This document shows, one piece after another, positions 11,337 through 20,887 of a stretch of DNA of 64,000 nucleotides (positions within the stretch are counted from its first letter, which is position 1; each line of letters opens with the position of its first letter). The notes beneath the pieces were generated by a model that was given only the letters and a program-made list of their open reading frames with translations, made no database searches and was not told where the DNA came from. The DNA is from Chelydra serpentina (taxonomy: Eukaryota > Chordata > Testudines > Chelydridae), in assembly GCA_037349315.1 (NCBI GenBank), contig JBAIAC010000028.1, positions 62,001 through 126,000 of the forward strand, read 5' to 3'. The translations under genes were made by a program, and so were the position numbers.

Positions 11337-11791
11337 TGTGGGGGAGTCAGGCCCTGCACCCCTCTTCCTGGGATTCAATGTGACTCTCAGCCAGCCAGCA
11401 GAACAGAAGGTTTATTAGGGATGCCAGGAACACAGTCCAAACAGAGCTTGTCAGTACAAACAGGACCCCTCAGTCGGGCCCTTCTGGGGGGCAGGGAGCT
11501 TAGACCCTAGCCTTGGGACTCCCTGTGTTTCACCACCCAGCTCCAAAACTGAAACCAAACACCCAGAACCCTCCACCAGGCTCTCCTCCCCTCCCCCCGG
11601 GGTTCCTCCTCTAGGCTGTGTCCATTCTCCCAGCCAAAGGTGTCACCTATCCCAACCCCCCTCCTGGCTCATGTTACAGCCTCAGGTATCTTCCTTCAGG
11701 AGACATTTCCTATCCCCAATGCAGCCATTCCCAGTGAACCTCCCCCACAACCCTCCCAGGTCAAATCCACCTCGCTCCCTACTCCGTCACA
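11337..11791 (-). mobile_element. Gypsy-type LTR (5' LTR of the gag fragment)
   Basis: A 455-bp LTR with TG...CA ends, TGTGACGGAGT at the start and CTCCGTGACA at the end on the minus strand. An AATAAA signal (tttatt, about 11411) lies in its downstream half. Two bases past its end is TGGTGGGATGTACTG, which begins with TGG as a tRNA primer-binding site should. Related solo LTRs are at 25626, 36520, 43724 and 47882. Confidence 0.85.
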
Positions 11792-11793
11792 AG

Positions 11794-11953
11794 TAGGGTG
11801 ACCAGATGAGAAGACCTGAAAATCGGGACTTCCCGCCCAAAGTTGTTGAGCAAACAAAAAAAAAACCCTCTCCCGTCCGAAGCTGTTGAGCAAAAAAAAA
11901 CGGAAGACCAGAAAGATGGTTGTTTTTTTTTATCGGGACATCTGGTCACCCTA
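11794..11953. mobile_element. hAT-type MITE, TAGGGTGACCAGATG family
   Basis: Terminal inverted repeats are TAGGGTGACCAGATG and CATCTGGTCACCCTA. The 8-bp duplication GTCACAAG is perfect at 11786-11793 and 11954-11961. It landed on the end of the Gypsy LTR and split the LTR flank. The interior is short and A/T-rich, with no coding capacity. Confidence 0.92.
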
Positions 11954-12235
11954 GTCACAAGGTGCACCAGGTCTGCTTCCATTCCTGGGAGCAACCTGCA
12001 GCGGCCCGGAGGTGCTGGTGGGGGGGAGGGACAGGGGCGCTGGGTCCCCTCCCCTTCCCCTCCCCGCCTGCAGGGCACGTGTGTTAGAGGCCCAGGCCTT
12101 GCCTCAAGTTTTCTCGTTATCCCTTAGACTTCCTAGGGCTCAGCTTCTGCAGTCCCCAGAATCTGTGTGAGAGGCTGTCATCCCCTCACTCCCAGAGCCA
12201 TGCCAGCAGGAGACGGGACAGGCCAGATTTCCTAG

Positions 12236-12870
12236 TTTCATAGCGTTTACAGGCAGATGGGATCATTAGATCATCCAGTCTGACTTCCTGTGTGTCACAG
12301 GCCCTGCCATGTCACCCCAATACCCCTATTTTGAACCCTGTGACTTCAGTTAAACTAAAGCCCTTGAGACACTACACTATTGTGAATCACAGACAGAGAA
12401 CAGGAGCAATCCAGGCGTCACTAGCACCCGAGGCCCCTGCAATGGCAGGGAATTGGTTAGGGGTGATCTGAGCAGGTGAACCTCGCCCATGCTGCAGCGG
12501 AAGGTGAAAAACCTCCACAGTCCCTGCCATTCTGACCAAGGGGAAGATTCCTTCCCAACCCTAAATCCAGCATTGATATGACCCTGAGCTTGTGAATGAG
12601 GGACCAGCCAGACTTCAGGAGAGGATTCTCTGCACCCCTCAAGCCACAAGCCCACCCCAACCAAGATCCCATTTCTAGCTGTGGCCAGATCTCTGATGCT
12701 TCAGAGGAAGATGGAAAAATTCCCTAGATTACAGTTGAGCATCAATGGGGATGAGAAATCCTTCCTGACTGCTTCAGGTGCCGCCTGGCTGAAGCCATGC
12801 AGCTTGAGGGTGGATTATAGTCATTAGGGCCTCCAGTACATGTCCCCAGAGCACAGCACTGTGCTTGGAA
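12236..12870 (-). mobile_element. CR1-like LINE 3' UTR, old copy
   Basis: 'ttagatcatccagtctgac', 'ggggaagattccttcccaa' and 'gatgcttcagaggaag' occur in the order known from reverse-oriented sauropsid CR1 3' UTRs. The copy is diverged and non-coding. Confidence 0.65.
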
Positions 12871-13988
12871 GAGGAGACTTCTGGGTATCTTGCCTACTGC
12901 CCATATTCAGAAAGTCTCTAGCTGTGTTTTTGGGTGGAGTAGGGAGGTAGGGAATAAACACTTGCTCTGTGCCAGTCATAAAGCCTCTCAGGGTGGGGTG
13001 GGAATACCCTGGCCTTCAGACAGGGGCCAGTATCACAAAGAAAAGTGCCTGTATCCTGGGACTGGGGTTACTGAACATCCCGGTGGGCAGTAGCTGCCAT
13101 GAGAAACCCAAAGAGAATGTTTAGGGTTGCAGTGTAAAGCTGTGAGTCAGAGGGGAAGCGCTCACGCTGGGATGGAGGGATGGATGAATGGATAGATAGG
13201 GGAATTCTGGTTAATTCCTGCAGGGAACGGCCCTGAGCACCTGGAGCCTGTTTAACTCCGAGATCCCCTTTTCTTGGTAGGACTTGCTTCTAGTTTCAGC
13301 CTCCGGTGTGGAGGGGAGGGGGTCCCTGCACTCCTGGCCTGTGTCTGTACAGGAAGTGAATGAGTGTCCCTGCTACAGGGAGTCAGTGTATACACTGCAG
13401 CCTTAACACAGCTGATCGCTCGGGGTTAACCCTGTTGCGTCTGGTTGCTGTGCAGCCAGGTTGGCTCTGGATTCCATCGTCCAAGTGTTTTTCAGCTCAA
13501 GTCTGCATCCCAGAGGCGATGTGGGGATGGGGATAGGCCGGGGGGGGGGGGGGAAGGGGCGGGTGTCAAGTGTCCCCCCAGATTGGCCTGCCGGGGGCAG
13601 GGAGGGGCTCTACAGTCTCTCTCTGTGCCTCCCCCCCACACACACCTTTGGCTACATTGGCTGCTCTCCCGGGCAGCCAGGTGGGGAGCAGGGCAGAGCC
13701 GCATCTGCCTGAGAGAGCCTGGCTGGGAGGCAGCAGGGCCCGCTCCCTGTCTGGGCTCGGCTGGGTGCGGGGGAGAAGAGGGGACTCTAGCTCACTCAGC
13801 CCCAGTCCCCGCAGCATGACCCAGCCCAGTTGCCGGGGACAGGGGCCGAGAGAGCCAGAAACATGCTGGCATGGGGGACATACGACTCTGGCTGACTCAA
13901 CCCTGTTCCTGGTGTAAGTGGGGGAATGGTCCTGCTATTGTGAGGAACTTTCCTGGCTTCTGCACTACCCTGGTGAAATGGACTAGCG
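12871..13988. other. No recognised gene
   Basis: Anonymous sequence with a G-homopolymer at about 13540-13551. No domain or repeat family was recognised. Confidence 0.4.
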
Positions 13989-14300
13989 CAGGGGTCGACA
14001 ACCTTTCAGAAGTGCTGTGCCGAGTCTTCATTTATTCACTCTAATTAAGGTTTCACGTGCCAGTAATACATTTTAACGTTTTTAGAAGGTCACTTTCTAG
14101 GAGTCTGTAATATATAACTAAACTATTGTTGTATGTAAAGTAAATAAGGTTTTTAAAATGTTTAAGAAGCTTCATTTAAAATTAAATTCAAATGCAGAGC
14201 CCCCCCAAGACTGGTGGCCAGGACGCAGGCAGTGAGAGTGCCACTGAAAATCAGCTCTCGTGCCACCTTTGGCATGCGTGCCAGAGGTTGCCTACCCCTG
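13989..14300. mobile_element. hAT-type MITE, CAGGGGTCGACAACC family
   Basis: Ends are CAGGGGTCGACAACC and GGTTGCCTACCCCTG. The flanks GACTAGCG (13981-13988) and GGCTAGCA (14301-14308) match at 6 of 8 bases, consistent with an old hAT duplication. The A/T-rich centre, including 'ggtttttaaaatgtttaag', matches a turtle element I know to be very abundant. Confidence 0.9.
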
Positions 14301-14385
14301 GGCTAGCAGAAGGATCTGAGTCCTCGCTCCCACTTCCTTTACCCAGAGGCCTCCCTGCCCTCGAGGACTCCCCTTACACTCTCCT

Positions 14386-15510
14386 GTCTGGCAGAGTCCT
14401 CGTAACCCCAACAAGGCTGGGCCCAGGATTCCTGGGGGGCTTGACCCCCAACCTTGCTGTGGTCACCTAGGTCAGGGGCTAGGGTGTCCCCACTCCAGGG
14501 TACTCTCTCTGCACTGGATGCTTCCCTGACCCACTGATCATTACATACAATTTAAATCAAATACAGTTTATTTAATCAGCAATTAATTTAAAAAGGAATA
14601 AGGAAAAATGGGAAAGGTTAAAGGAAACACATCACCCAGCTCTGTGGCAGGGAACATCACAAACAGTGTCTCTGGAACGTCAGGGAAGTTCACAGTCTGT
14701 TCCTTGTAGGTCCCAGGCCACCTTCTCAGGCTCTGGCTGTGCTGCAGGGATGCGGTGGGTTGGACACTTGTTCTGGCGGTGGCCACACGCCTTCAGGCTC
14801 TAGGTGGCAGGACCCTTCTTCCCAGCTTCGCCCCCGCCCCGTCGGGGTTACGATCCCCCTCCAAGTCTGGCCTGCAGGGCCTCTTGGCTGGGGGTGTCTC
14901 CCTGTGCTGGGCTCACTGCCCAGGGTCCCCCTCGCTTTCCCCAGCTGCTCACCACACCTGGCTCCGGACTGCTCCAGCCCCAGCTCCACCCTCTGCCTCA
15001 GCTCCAGCTCCTCTCTGCCTCAGCATGACTGCTGCTGCTCTGCCTCCAGCTCCCTGGGCTGCTTCTCTGGCCCCTCTGGATCTGGCACAGCTCTGCTCCC
15101 CAGCCCAGCTTAGGCCCCAGCTCTCTCCTTAGCTCGCCCCCCACCCCCGTCTAGGGTGACCAGATGTCCCGATTTTATAGGGACAGTCCCGATTTATGGG
15201 TCTTTTTCTTAAATAGGCTCCTATTACCCCCCACCCCCTGTCCCGATTTTTCACACTTGCTGTCTGGTCACCCTACCCCCGTCTGACCCAGACAATTCCA
15301 GCTCACTTGGAGGAGGAGATTCCCCTGGCCTCCTGACTCCCTGATTAGCCTGCCCGCCCTGTCAATCAGGCTGACCTGGAGCATTGACCTCTCCCCATTG
15401 ACTCTGGGGACTGTCAGTCTCAGGGTTCTGATTTCTCATAGACCCTTCCCCTTTTAGTACTGGGAGCTAGCAACCAAAACACCCCCACTGATTGTTAGTA
15501 AGGGGACAAT
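14386..15510 (-). mobile_element. Possible solo LTR, ends not resolved
   Basis: On the minus strand there is an AATAAA signal (around 14570) followed by about 180 bp resembling a turtle LTR downstream half. The long pyrimidine-rich upstream part is broken by a hAT MITE at 15152-15275. I could not identify matching flanking duplications, so the limits and even the class are uncertain. Confidence 0.3.
15152..15275. mobile_element. hAT-type MITE, TAGGGTGACCAGATG family
   Basis: 124 bp with ends TAGGGTGACCAGATG and GTCTGGTCACCCTA, flanked by a perfect 8-bp duplication CCCCCGTC (15144-15151 and 15276-15283). Internal inverted 'cccgattt' modules suggest a hairpin. Confidence 0.92.
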
Positions 15511-15802
15511 AGTCCCCTTACACTGGCAACTGGGGCAGCAGTGGGCTGCCCCCACCCAGGCCCTGCTGCAGATACAGGAGCCAAGTGAGCCGGAGCCCCA
15601 CTCCCTCCCAGCCAGGCTCTGTCCCACTCGCTGCCCAGCTGCCATGGAGAGTGGGTCAAACTTGCTTGGGGGAGGCGGGAGGCACAGGGAGAGAAAGACA
15701 AAACCCTCCAGGCTCCTCCCCACAGGTAACATTGGACGGGGAGAACGTGGCGGCCGGGGGCTGGGGGGTGTCACTCGGCAGGGGAGACTCATGGAATGGT
15801 CA

Positions 15803-16250
15803 TGTTAGCTAAGCAAGGCCCCTGTCATAAAATTAAGCGAGGCCTCCGTCATAAAAATGCTCCCTAATCTCTTAGCAATAAACTCTTCTGGCCTTGCTGT
15901 GGCCTTGCACACAATCCATTTATCTTACACAAATATCCTTGCATCGGCTTTTTCTGTCCCCCTGGTTAAATTGAGTAACTATAAGAAACCAGTTTGAGCA
16001 GGATAGCCTGGAATGAGATTGTAGTGCCCTCTTTGTCTGTCTTCCTATATATGTTGGTGCTCATCGTGAATAAAGTTGTCACACTCCTCCACAGCGGTTA
16101 GCTGCTGAGGGGGTTGTGTGTCCTTTGATCAAAGCTTCTAGGACTCAGTGTGTTTCTTACATGGCTTCTGACAGCTTGTGAGCTACAGTCCAACTCCGCT
16201 CTACCCGGGCAGTGAGTGGTGAGTAAGGACAAGCTGATTTTTACCTAACA
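15803..16250 (+). mobile_element. Provirus 5' LTR
   Basis: 448 bp, TGTTAGCTAAGC...CCTAACA. A TATA-like CTATATATG lies at about 16045-16053 and a polyadenylation signal AATAAA at 16069-16074. By eye it differs from the 3' LTR by about seven substitutions over roughly 420 comparable bases, plus a ~21-bp tandem duplication present only in the 3' copy. Confidence 0.93.
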
Positions 16251-16253
16251 ATT

Positions 16254-16271
16254 TGGGGGCTCGTCCGGGAT
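16254..16271 (+). other. Primer-binding site, tRNA-Pro
   Basis: TGGGGGCTCGTCCGGGAT is an exact 18-base match to the proline tRNA 3' end used by many gammaretroviruses. It lies 3 bases past the LTR. Confidence 0.95.
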
Positions 16272-16414
16272 CCTTCTGGTGCGGCTCCTCTGTCTGGCGG
16301 TTGGTTCACTCTTTCTCAGACTGGCAGGCGCCACGGGAGATTTCTCCCAGTCACTCTGAGATCGAGGGGTGGACTGCAGGATAAGTGTCAGTTGGAAAGC
16401 TCCTGTCAGACGCC

Positions 16415-18230
16415 ATGGGGCAAGGGATTAGTGTCCCTGTTGGGAGCCCTTTGGGCATTATGAATAAGTTGTGGGATGAAGGAAAATTGCCGGTCCAACA
16501 GGGAATGACTAAAAGGAAATTGTACACTCTGTGTGTGACAGCCTGGACTGGATATACTGCAGTATTGGCCAATCCGGACCGGCCTATGTATGGTTCTTTT
16601 GAGCAGGCTGCCTTAAGGGGAGTAAGGGGCCAACTCAAAGACAACCATCCACAACAGTTGGATTATTGGTATTGTTGGGATTTTGCAGAGGGACTGTGGA
16701 AATCTGTAAAGATAATGGTAGTCCGATCCTCTTCCAAGGAGGATATCCCTCCCACAAGTTATTTTAATGAAGAATGAAAATAAGAAAGAAAAACTTGTTT
16801 TTTACAAGTTTTTCTTTCTTATTTTCATTTTGCTGACACAGACTAACACGGCTACTACATTGAAACCTATCATTAATGAAGAATGTAAGCCATGGCGTGT
16901 TTTAGATCGCCATTTGATTCCTTCCGCCCCTGCCCCGATGTATCCTTCCCTTGAGGGCGCTCCTCAGGGGTCGGAAGTGCTTTTGCCGGTCTCCCCTTCG
17001 GAGTCTGACAAAACTGGATGGGAAGAAGGGGGAGACTCCTCTCCGGACAGAATGATCACTCGTAGTGTGGCAGAGGGGCTACGGCAACGAGAATTGCAGA
17101 ATAAAATCAAAGAATTGCAGAATAAAATTGAAGAAGCTCTGGAGCGAAGTAGTCCTAAGAGACCCCCCCCCCCCCCCCCCAGATGCCTCTTCAGGTACAT
17201 GATCAGCCTTTTCTGGGTACTGATGGTGTTTTGCAGCATGCTAATATTGTTGAAACAAAAGGATGGCTTGAATGGGATCTTAAGGAATGAGGAAGCCTGG
17301 CAGGGACTTTCGGAGATAAGCCTCAGAGGATTTTAGAATTAGTGGAATGATTGTTTACAAGTCATAATCCTACTTATGCAGATGTTTACCAGTTGTTAGA
17401 AAGGGTTTTGACAGGACAGGAGAGAAGTAGATTGTGGATGGCAGAAAGAGAATGGGGTGATGTGGACCCCGGGAATGTTGTTTGGATGAATAGACGGACT
17501 GATGCGGCTCAGTGGGGCCCACAGGAATGGACAGAGGCTAGAAGAACTCAGCTAAGAACAGACAGGGAAAGATTGTTGGGCAGACTGAGAGACATGGCTC
17601 ACCGCCTACCTAATCAGGTTAAATTCCTGCAAATTTGGCAGGAACCCGATGAACCCCCCAGACAATTCTGGTCGTGGTTATTGGAGGGGGCTCGGATGTT
17701 CCTGAGAGAAGGGAGGATCATCCTACCCTTATTTCACATTTTGTGACTCAGTCCTTGCCCCCTGTACGGGACTATTTTTTGAATTTCCGCCCTGGGTGGG
17801 GGGGTGAGTCTGTCAGCTCAGTATTGGATGTAGCTGACTTTGTGTGGGAAATGGAGAAAGAGCGTAGCAAAAAGGATAGGAAGGAGGAGTATAAGCTGAT
17901 GGCTTTAGCCTTCCATGGTGGCCATGGGGGTGCTCGCGGACGTTGTTGAGGCAGAGGATTTCAGGGTACTAGGGGGAGAGGATCTTGGCTGCCCCAGCCC
18001 TCAGGAAATTGTTTCCAGTGTGGACAACTGGGTCATTTTAGATGCGATTGCCCCTGGGGACGCTCAGGTGGCTCGGCTGTAGCTGTTAATAATTATGCCG
18101 AAGACGAGTTCGTTTCTACGCCGCCTGCTCAACCAATTCCTCAAGCCTGGATAAACTACAAAGGACAACAACACCGCAAGTGATGGTGCCCCGGGGACGA
18201 AGGTGGACATTCTGACGGTCTTATCTCTTT
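16415..18230 (+). pseudogene. Endogenous retroviral gag (MA-CA-NC), disrupted
   Basis: The ATG at 16415 gives MGQG, a myristoylation-type matrix start. Matrix-like sequence runs to 16776, where a SINE plus its 13-bp duplication shifts the frame. The linker includes a Glu-rich helix and a C homopolymer (about 17162-17180) that shifts it again. Capsid is recognisable around 17350-17940, with SHNPTYADVYQLLERVLTG typical of gammaretroviral CA, but with in-frame stops near its start and a shift near 17680. Nucleocapsid has a single CCHC zinc knuckle (CFQCGQLGHFRCDC, 18010-18051). Gag would assemble the virion; this copy cannot. Confidence 0.9.
16777..16872 (-). mobile_element. Short Cry-type SINE head with fold-back tail
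   Basis: A 96-bp insertion with a 13-bp duplication TTAATGAAGAATG (16764-16776 and 16873-16885). On the minus strand it begins with the SINE head (TAGCCGTGTTAGTCTGTGTC). It ends in an A-rich tail that folds back on itself: 16777-16798 and about 16804-16825 are perfect inverted arms of about 22 bp. The body of the SINE is missing. Confidence 0.85.
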
Positions 18231-18610
18231 AATGTCTTTAGCAGGCTCCCTTCTCTCCTACTAAGGAGCCTTGGTTAACCCTTTCAGTTCAAGGTTTCTC
18301 TGTATCTTTTCTTATGGACACAGGGGCTACCTTTTCCCTTTTAAACCATGCCCCCCCCCCCCCCCTTCGTGGTTATCTCATGAGGTAAAGACTGTAACTG
18401 GGGTGGAGGAAAATCTACAAACTCTTGGGCTTACTTTGCCTTTGAATGTTGTTTTTGCTAATAAGTGTTTTTCTCACCGTTTTCTTTTTTCCCCAGCCTG
18501 CCCTTTCCCCTTGATGGGTCGAGATTTACTTTGTAAACTTGAGGCCACTTTAACCTGCATTCCTGGGAGGGGGGGGGGAGGGCTTACTGATGAGTTTATT
18601 GCAGGGAAGG

Positions 18611-18885
18611 TTTCAGTGTAGTGGCTGTGTTGGTCTGTGTCAGCAAAAAGAAAACAAGAAAAATACCTGTGGCACCTTAGAGACTAACAAATCTATTGCA
18701 GCATAAGCTTTCGGATGTATGGAATGGAACAGACAGTCAACAGATATTTATACATTCAAAGAAATATGGGAAGGTGGAAGTGCCTATACCAACGTTAAGA
18801 GGCTACTTAATTGAAAGGAAATAAATTCAATTAAGGTAATGACTGAGCCATCCACGGTCAATATTCAAGCCTAAGGTAATGGTTA
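18611..18885 (+). mobile_element. Cry-type tRNA-derived SINE
   Basis: The head (GTGTAGTGGCTGTGTTGGTC) and the 'ttagagactaacaaatc' body of the turtle SINE, with the 9-bp duplication CAGGGAAGG at 18602-18610 and 18886-18894. It interrupts pol between protease and reverse transcriptase. Confidence 0.88.
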
Positions 18886-19361
18886 CAGGGAAGGAACACT
18901 CCTCCCAAAGAAAAGAATGTTCCTTCTCCCTTTCCCCCCAGATTTGGCAGGCCTGCCGCCATCCCTGTGGGGAACCTCAGGCCTTGGCTACACTTGCAGC
19001 TGTACAGCGCTGTTAGTTAAACCTGTGTTTGTACAGCTGAGTAGGGAAAGTGCTGCAGCCTGTCCACACTGGCAGCTGCCAGCGCAGTAACGAGCACTAA
19101 CGTGGCTACATTTGCGGCACTTGCAGCGGTTTTGGGAGAGGTGCATTATGGGCGGGTATCCCACAGAACACCTCTTCCAATTCTGGCGCCGTGGGTTGTG
19201 GGAAGGGGGCGTGGGGTATGGTACATTCTGGGTCCTGTCCCAACGCCCCGTGATGCATCGCTTCGCATCCCAGCAATCCCTGTGTTTCCGGCCACAATTT
19301 GCGCCATCTTTCAACAGTTTCTTTGTAGCGCAATCTGTGCTCCGTTTCGGTCAGCGGGAAA

Positions 19362-20615
19362 ATGGCTCCTGACCTGTTGAGCAAAATACTGACAAGTCTC
19401 GCCAGCACGTCACGTTTGGCAGTCAAGCTGTTCCTTAAGATCCACAGTGACAGCGAGGAGTCCGACGATGACGATGATGATGAAATTGTCACGCAAAACG
19501 TGTACGACACTAACTTGCTTGTGGCATTCACGGACATGCTATGCACCGTGGAACGCCGCTTTTGGGCTCGGGAAACCAGCACAGAGTGGTGGGATCACAT
19601 TGTCATGCAAGTCTGGGATGACGAGCAGTGGGTGCAGAACTTTCGAATGAGAAAAGCTACTTTCATGGGACTGTGTGAGGAGCTCGCCCCCGCCCTGCGG
19701 CGCAAGGACACGAGATTGAGAGCTGCCCTGACGGTGGAGAAGCGGGTGGCTATTGCAATCTGGAAGCTCGCAACTCCGGACTGCTATCGATCAGTAGCGA
19801 ACCAGTTTGGAGTGGGAAAGTCGACCGTTGGGATCGTGCTGATGCAAGTTTGCAAGGCCATTAATCGCATCCTGCTCAGAAGAACCGTGACTCCGGGTAA
19901 CGTGCAGGACATTGTGGCTGGCTTTGAACAAATGGGTTTCCCTAACTGCGGAGGGGCAATAGATGGGACACATATTCCTATTCTGGCACCACCCCACCTA
20001 GCATCCAAGTACATTAATCGGAAGGGGTATTTCTCCATTGTTCTCCAGGCACTTGTGGATCACCGTGGGCGTTTCATTGACATCAACGCAGGCTGGCCCG
20101 GAAAGGTGCATGACGCACGCATCTTTCGGAACACTGCCCTGTTCCGGAAGATGCAGTCCGGGACTTTTTTCCCAGACCGGAAGATCACGGTAGGGGAAAT
20201 TGAAATGCCCACTGTGATCCTTGGAGACCCCGCGTACCCTTTAATGCCATGGCTCATGAAACCCTACACAGGGAGCCTTGACACCAGCAAGGAACGGTTC
20301 AACTACAGGCTGAGCCGGTGCAGAATGACTGTGGAGTGTGCTTTTGGCCGTTTGAAGGGCCGCTGGCGATCTCTATATGGGAAGCTGGACTTGGCTGAAC
20401 ACAGCATCCCCGCAGTTATATCCGCGTGCTGTACCCTCCATAATATTTGTGAAGGGAAGGGTGAAATGTTCACTCAGGCGTGGACCTCAGAGGTTCAACA
20501 CCTGGAGGCTGAATTTGCACAGCCAGAGAGCAGGGCTATTACAGGGGCCCAGCGTGGGGCTGCAAGGATTAGGGATGCCTTGAGGGAGAAATTTGAGGCT
20601 GACAACCACCAGTAA
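19362..20615 (+). CDS. Harbinger transposase (HARBI1-like DDE nuclease), intact
   Basis: 417 residues from an ATG in good context (AAAATGG) with no internal stop. Residues 30-41 are a Ser/Asp-rich acidic run. Residues about 105-165 form a helix-turn-helix-like region ending in SVANQFGVGKSTVGIV. The nuclease motifs are intact: AIDGTH (D201), HDARIF (D251), LGDPAYP (D289) and VECAFGRLKGRW (E325), which include the acidic triad of the family. The family cuts DNA at the terminal repeats and needs the Myb-like partner for nuclear import and DNA binding. AATAATAAAG, a polyadenylation-type signal, lies about 140 bp downstream. Length is usual for vertebrate Harbinger transposases. The decayed relative at 33641-35207 allows comparison. 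Confidence 0.93.
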   Translation: MAPDLLSKILTSLASTSRLAVKLFLKIHSDSEESDDDDDDEIVTQNVYDTNLLVAFTDMLCTVERRFWARETSTEWWDHIVMQVWDDEQWVQNFRMRKATFMGLCEELAPALRRKDTRLRAALTVEKRVAIAIWKLATPDCYRSVANQFGVGKSTVGIVLMQVCKAINRILLRRTVTPGNVQDIVAGFEQMGFPNCGGAIDGTHIPILAPPHLASKYINRKGYFSIVLQALVDHRGRFIDINAGWPGKVHDARIFRNTALFRKMQSGTFFPDRKITVGEIEMPTVILGDPAYPLMPWLMKPYTGSLDTSKERFNYRLSRCRMTVECAFGRLKGRWRSLYGKLDLAEHSIPAVISACCTLHNICEGKGEMFTQAWTSEVQHLEAEFAQPESRAITGAQRGAARIRDALREKFEADNHQ

Positions 20616-20887
20616 TGTCTGCTGCCCTGCACGACCCTGAAGTGAAGTGGTTCCAATGTTATCAGTTATCTGTCTTTGCTAAGCTGATTTGTGTTTGCTC
20701 AGCTCACTTGCGTTGCCTGTTTCTTTCCTGGGCTAAGGTATCTTTTTTCCTTATGCAATAATAAAGACTGTTTGCACATCTAAAGAATCCGTTTATTACA
20801 GAGAAAATACATGTATTAAAAAGAAACACAACTGCTTGTGAGACAGAAAGGGCAAGGGAGTGGTGGGTGGTGTGGGGAAGGGTTCAA

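Larger units (their letters stand above)
9718..11791 (-). mobile_element. Rearranged Gypsy (Gmr1-like) retrotransposon fragment with inverted LTRs
   Basis: Reading on the minus strand, an LTR (11791-11337) is followed by a leader and a gag gene (to 9947), and then, abruptly, by part of the same LTR in the opposite orientation (9718-9946). Both outer ends therefore show the LTR start, TGTGAyG. The outer flanks are AGGGG (9713-9717) and AGGTG once the neighbouring hAT insertion is removed, a 4-of-5 match. There is no protease, reverse transcriptase or integrase. Whether this arose by rearrangement after insertion or entered as an inverted unit cannot be settled from the window. Confidence 0.75.
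8965..12080. repeat. Minisatellite, GGCACTGGGTCCCCTCCC units, interrupted by transposons
   Basis: Fourteen or so units spaced 41-60 bp apart contain CTGGGTCCCCTCCC followed by a variant of GGGCACCCGGCAGAGGG. They occupy 8965-9712, and one further unit resumes at about 11985-12080 beyond the Gypsy-like element and a hAT element. The array was therefore the insertion target. Long open frames over it on both strands follow from the repeat. Confidence 0.8.

Noticed and set aside
18611..18885. Functional tRNA genes in the SINE heads
   Set aside because: The tRNA-like heads belong to SINEs, with target duplications and no cloverleaf I could complete.
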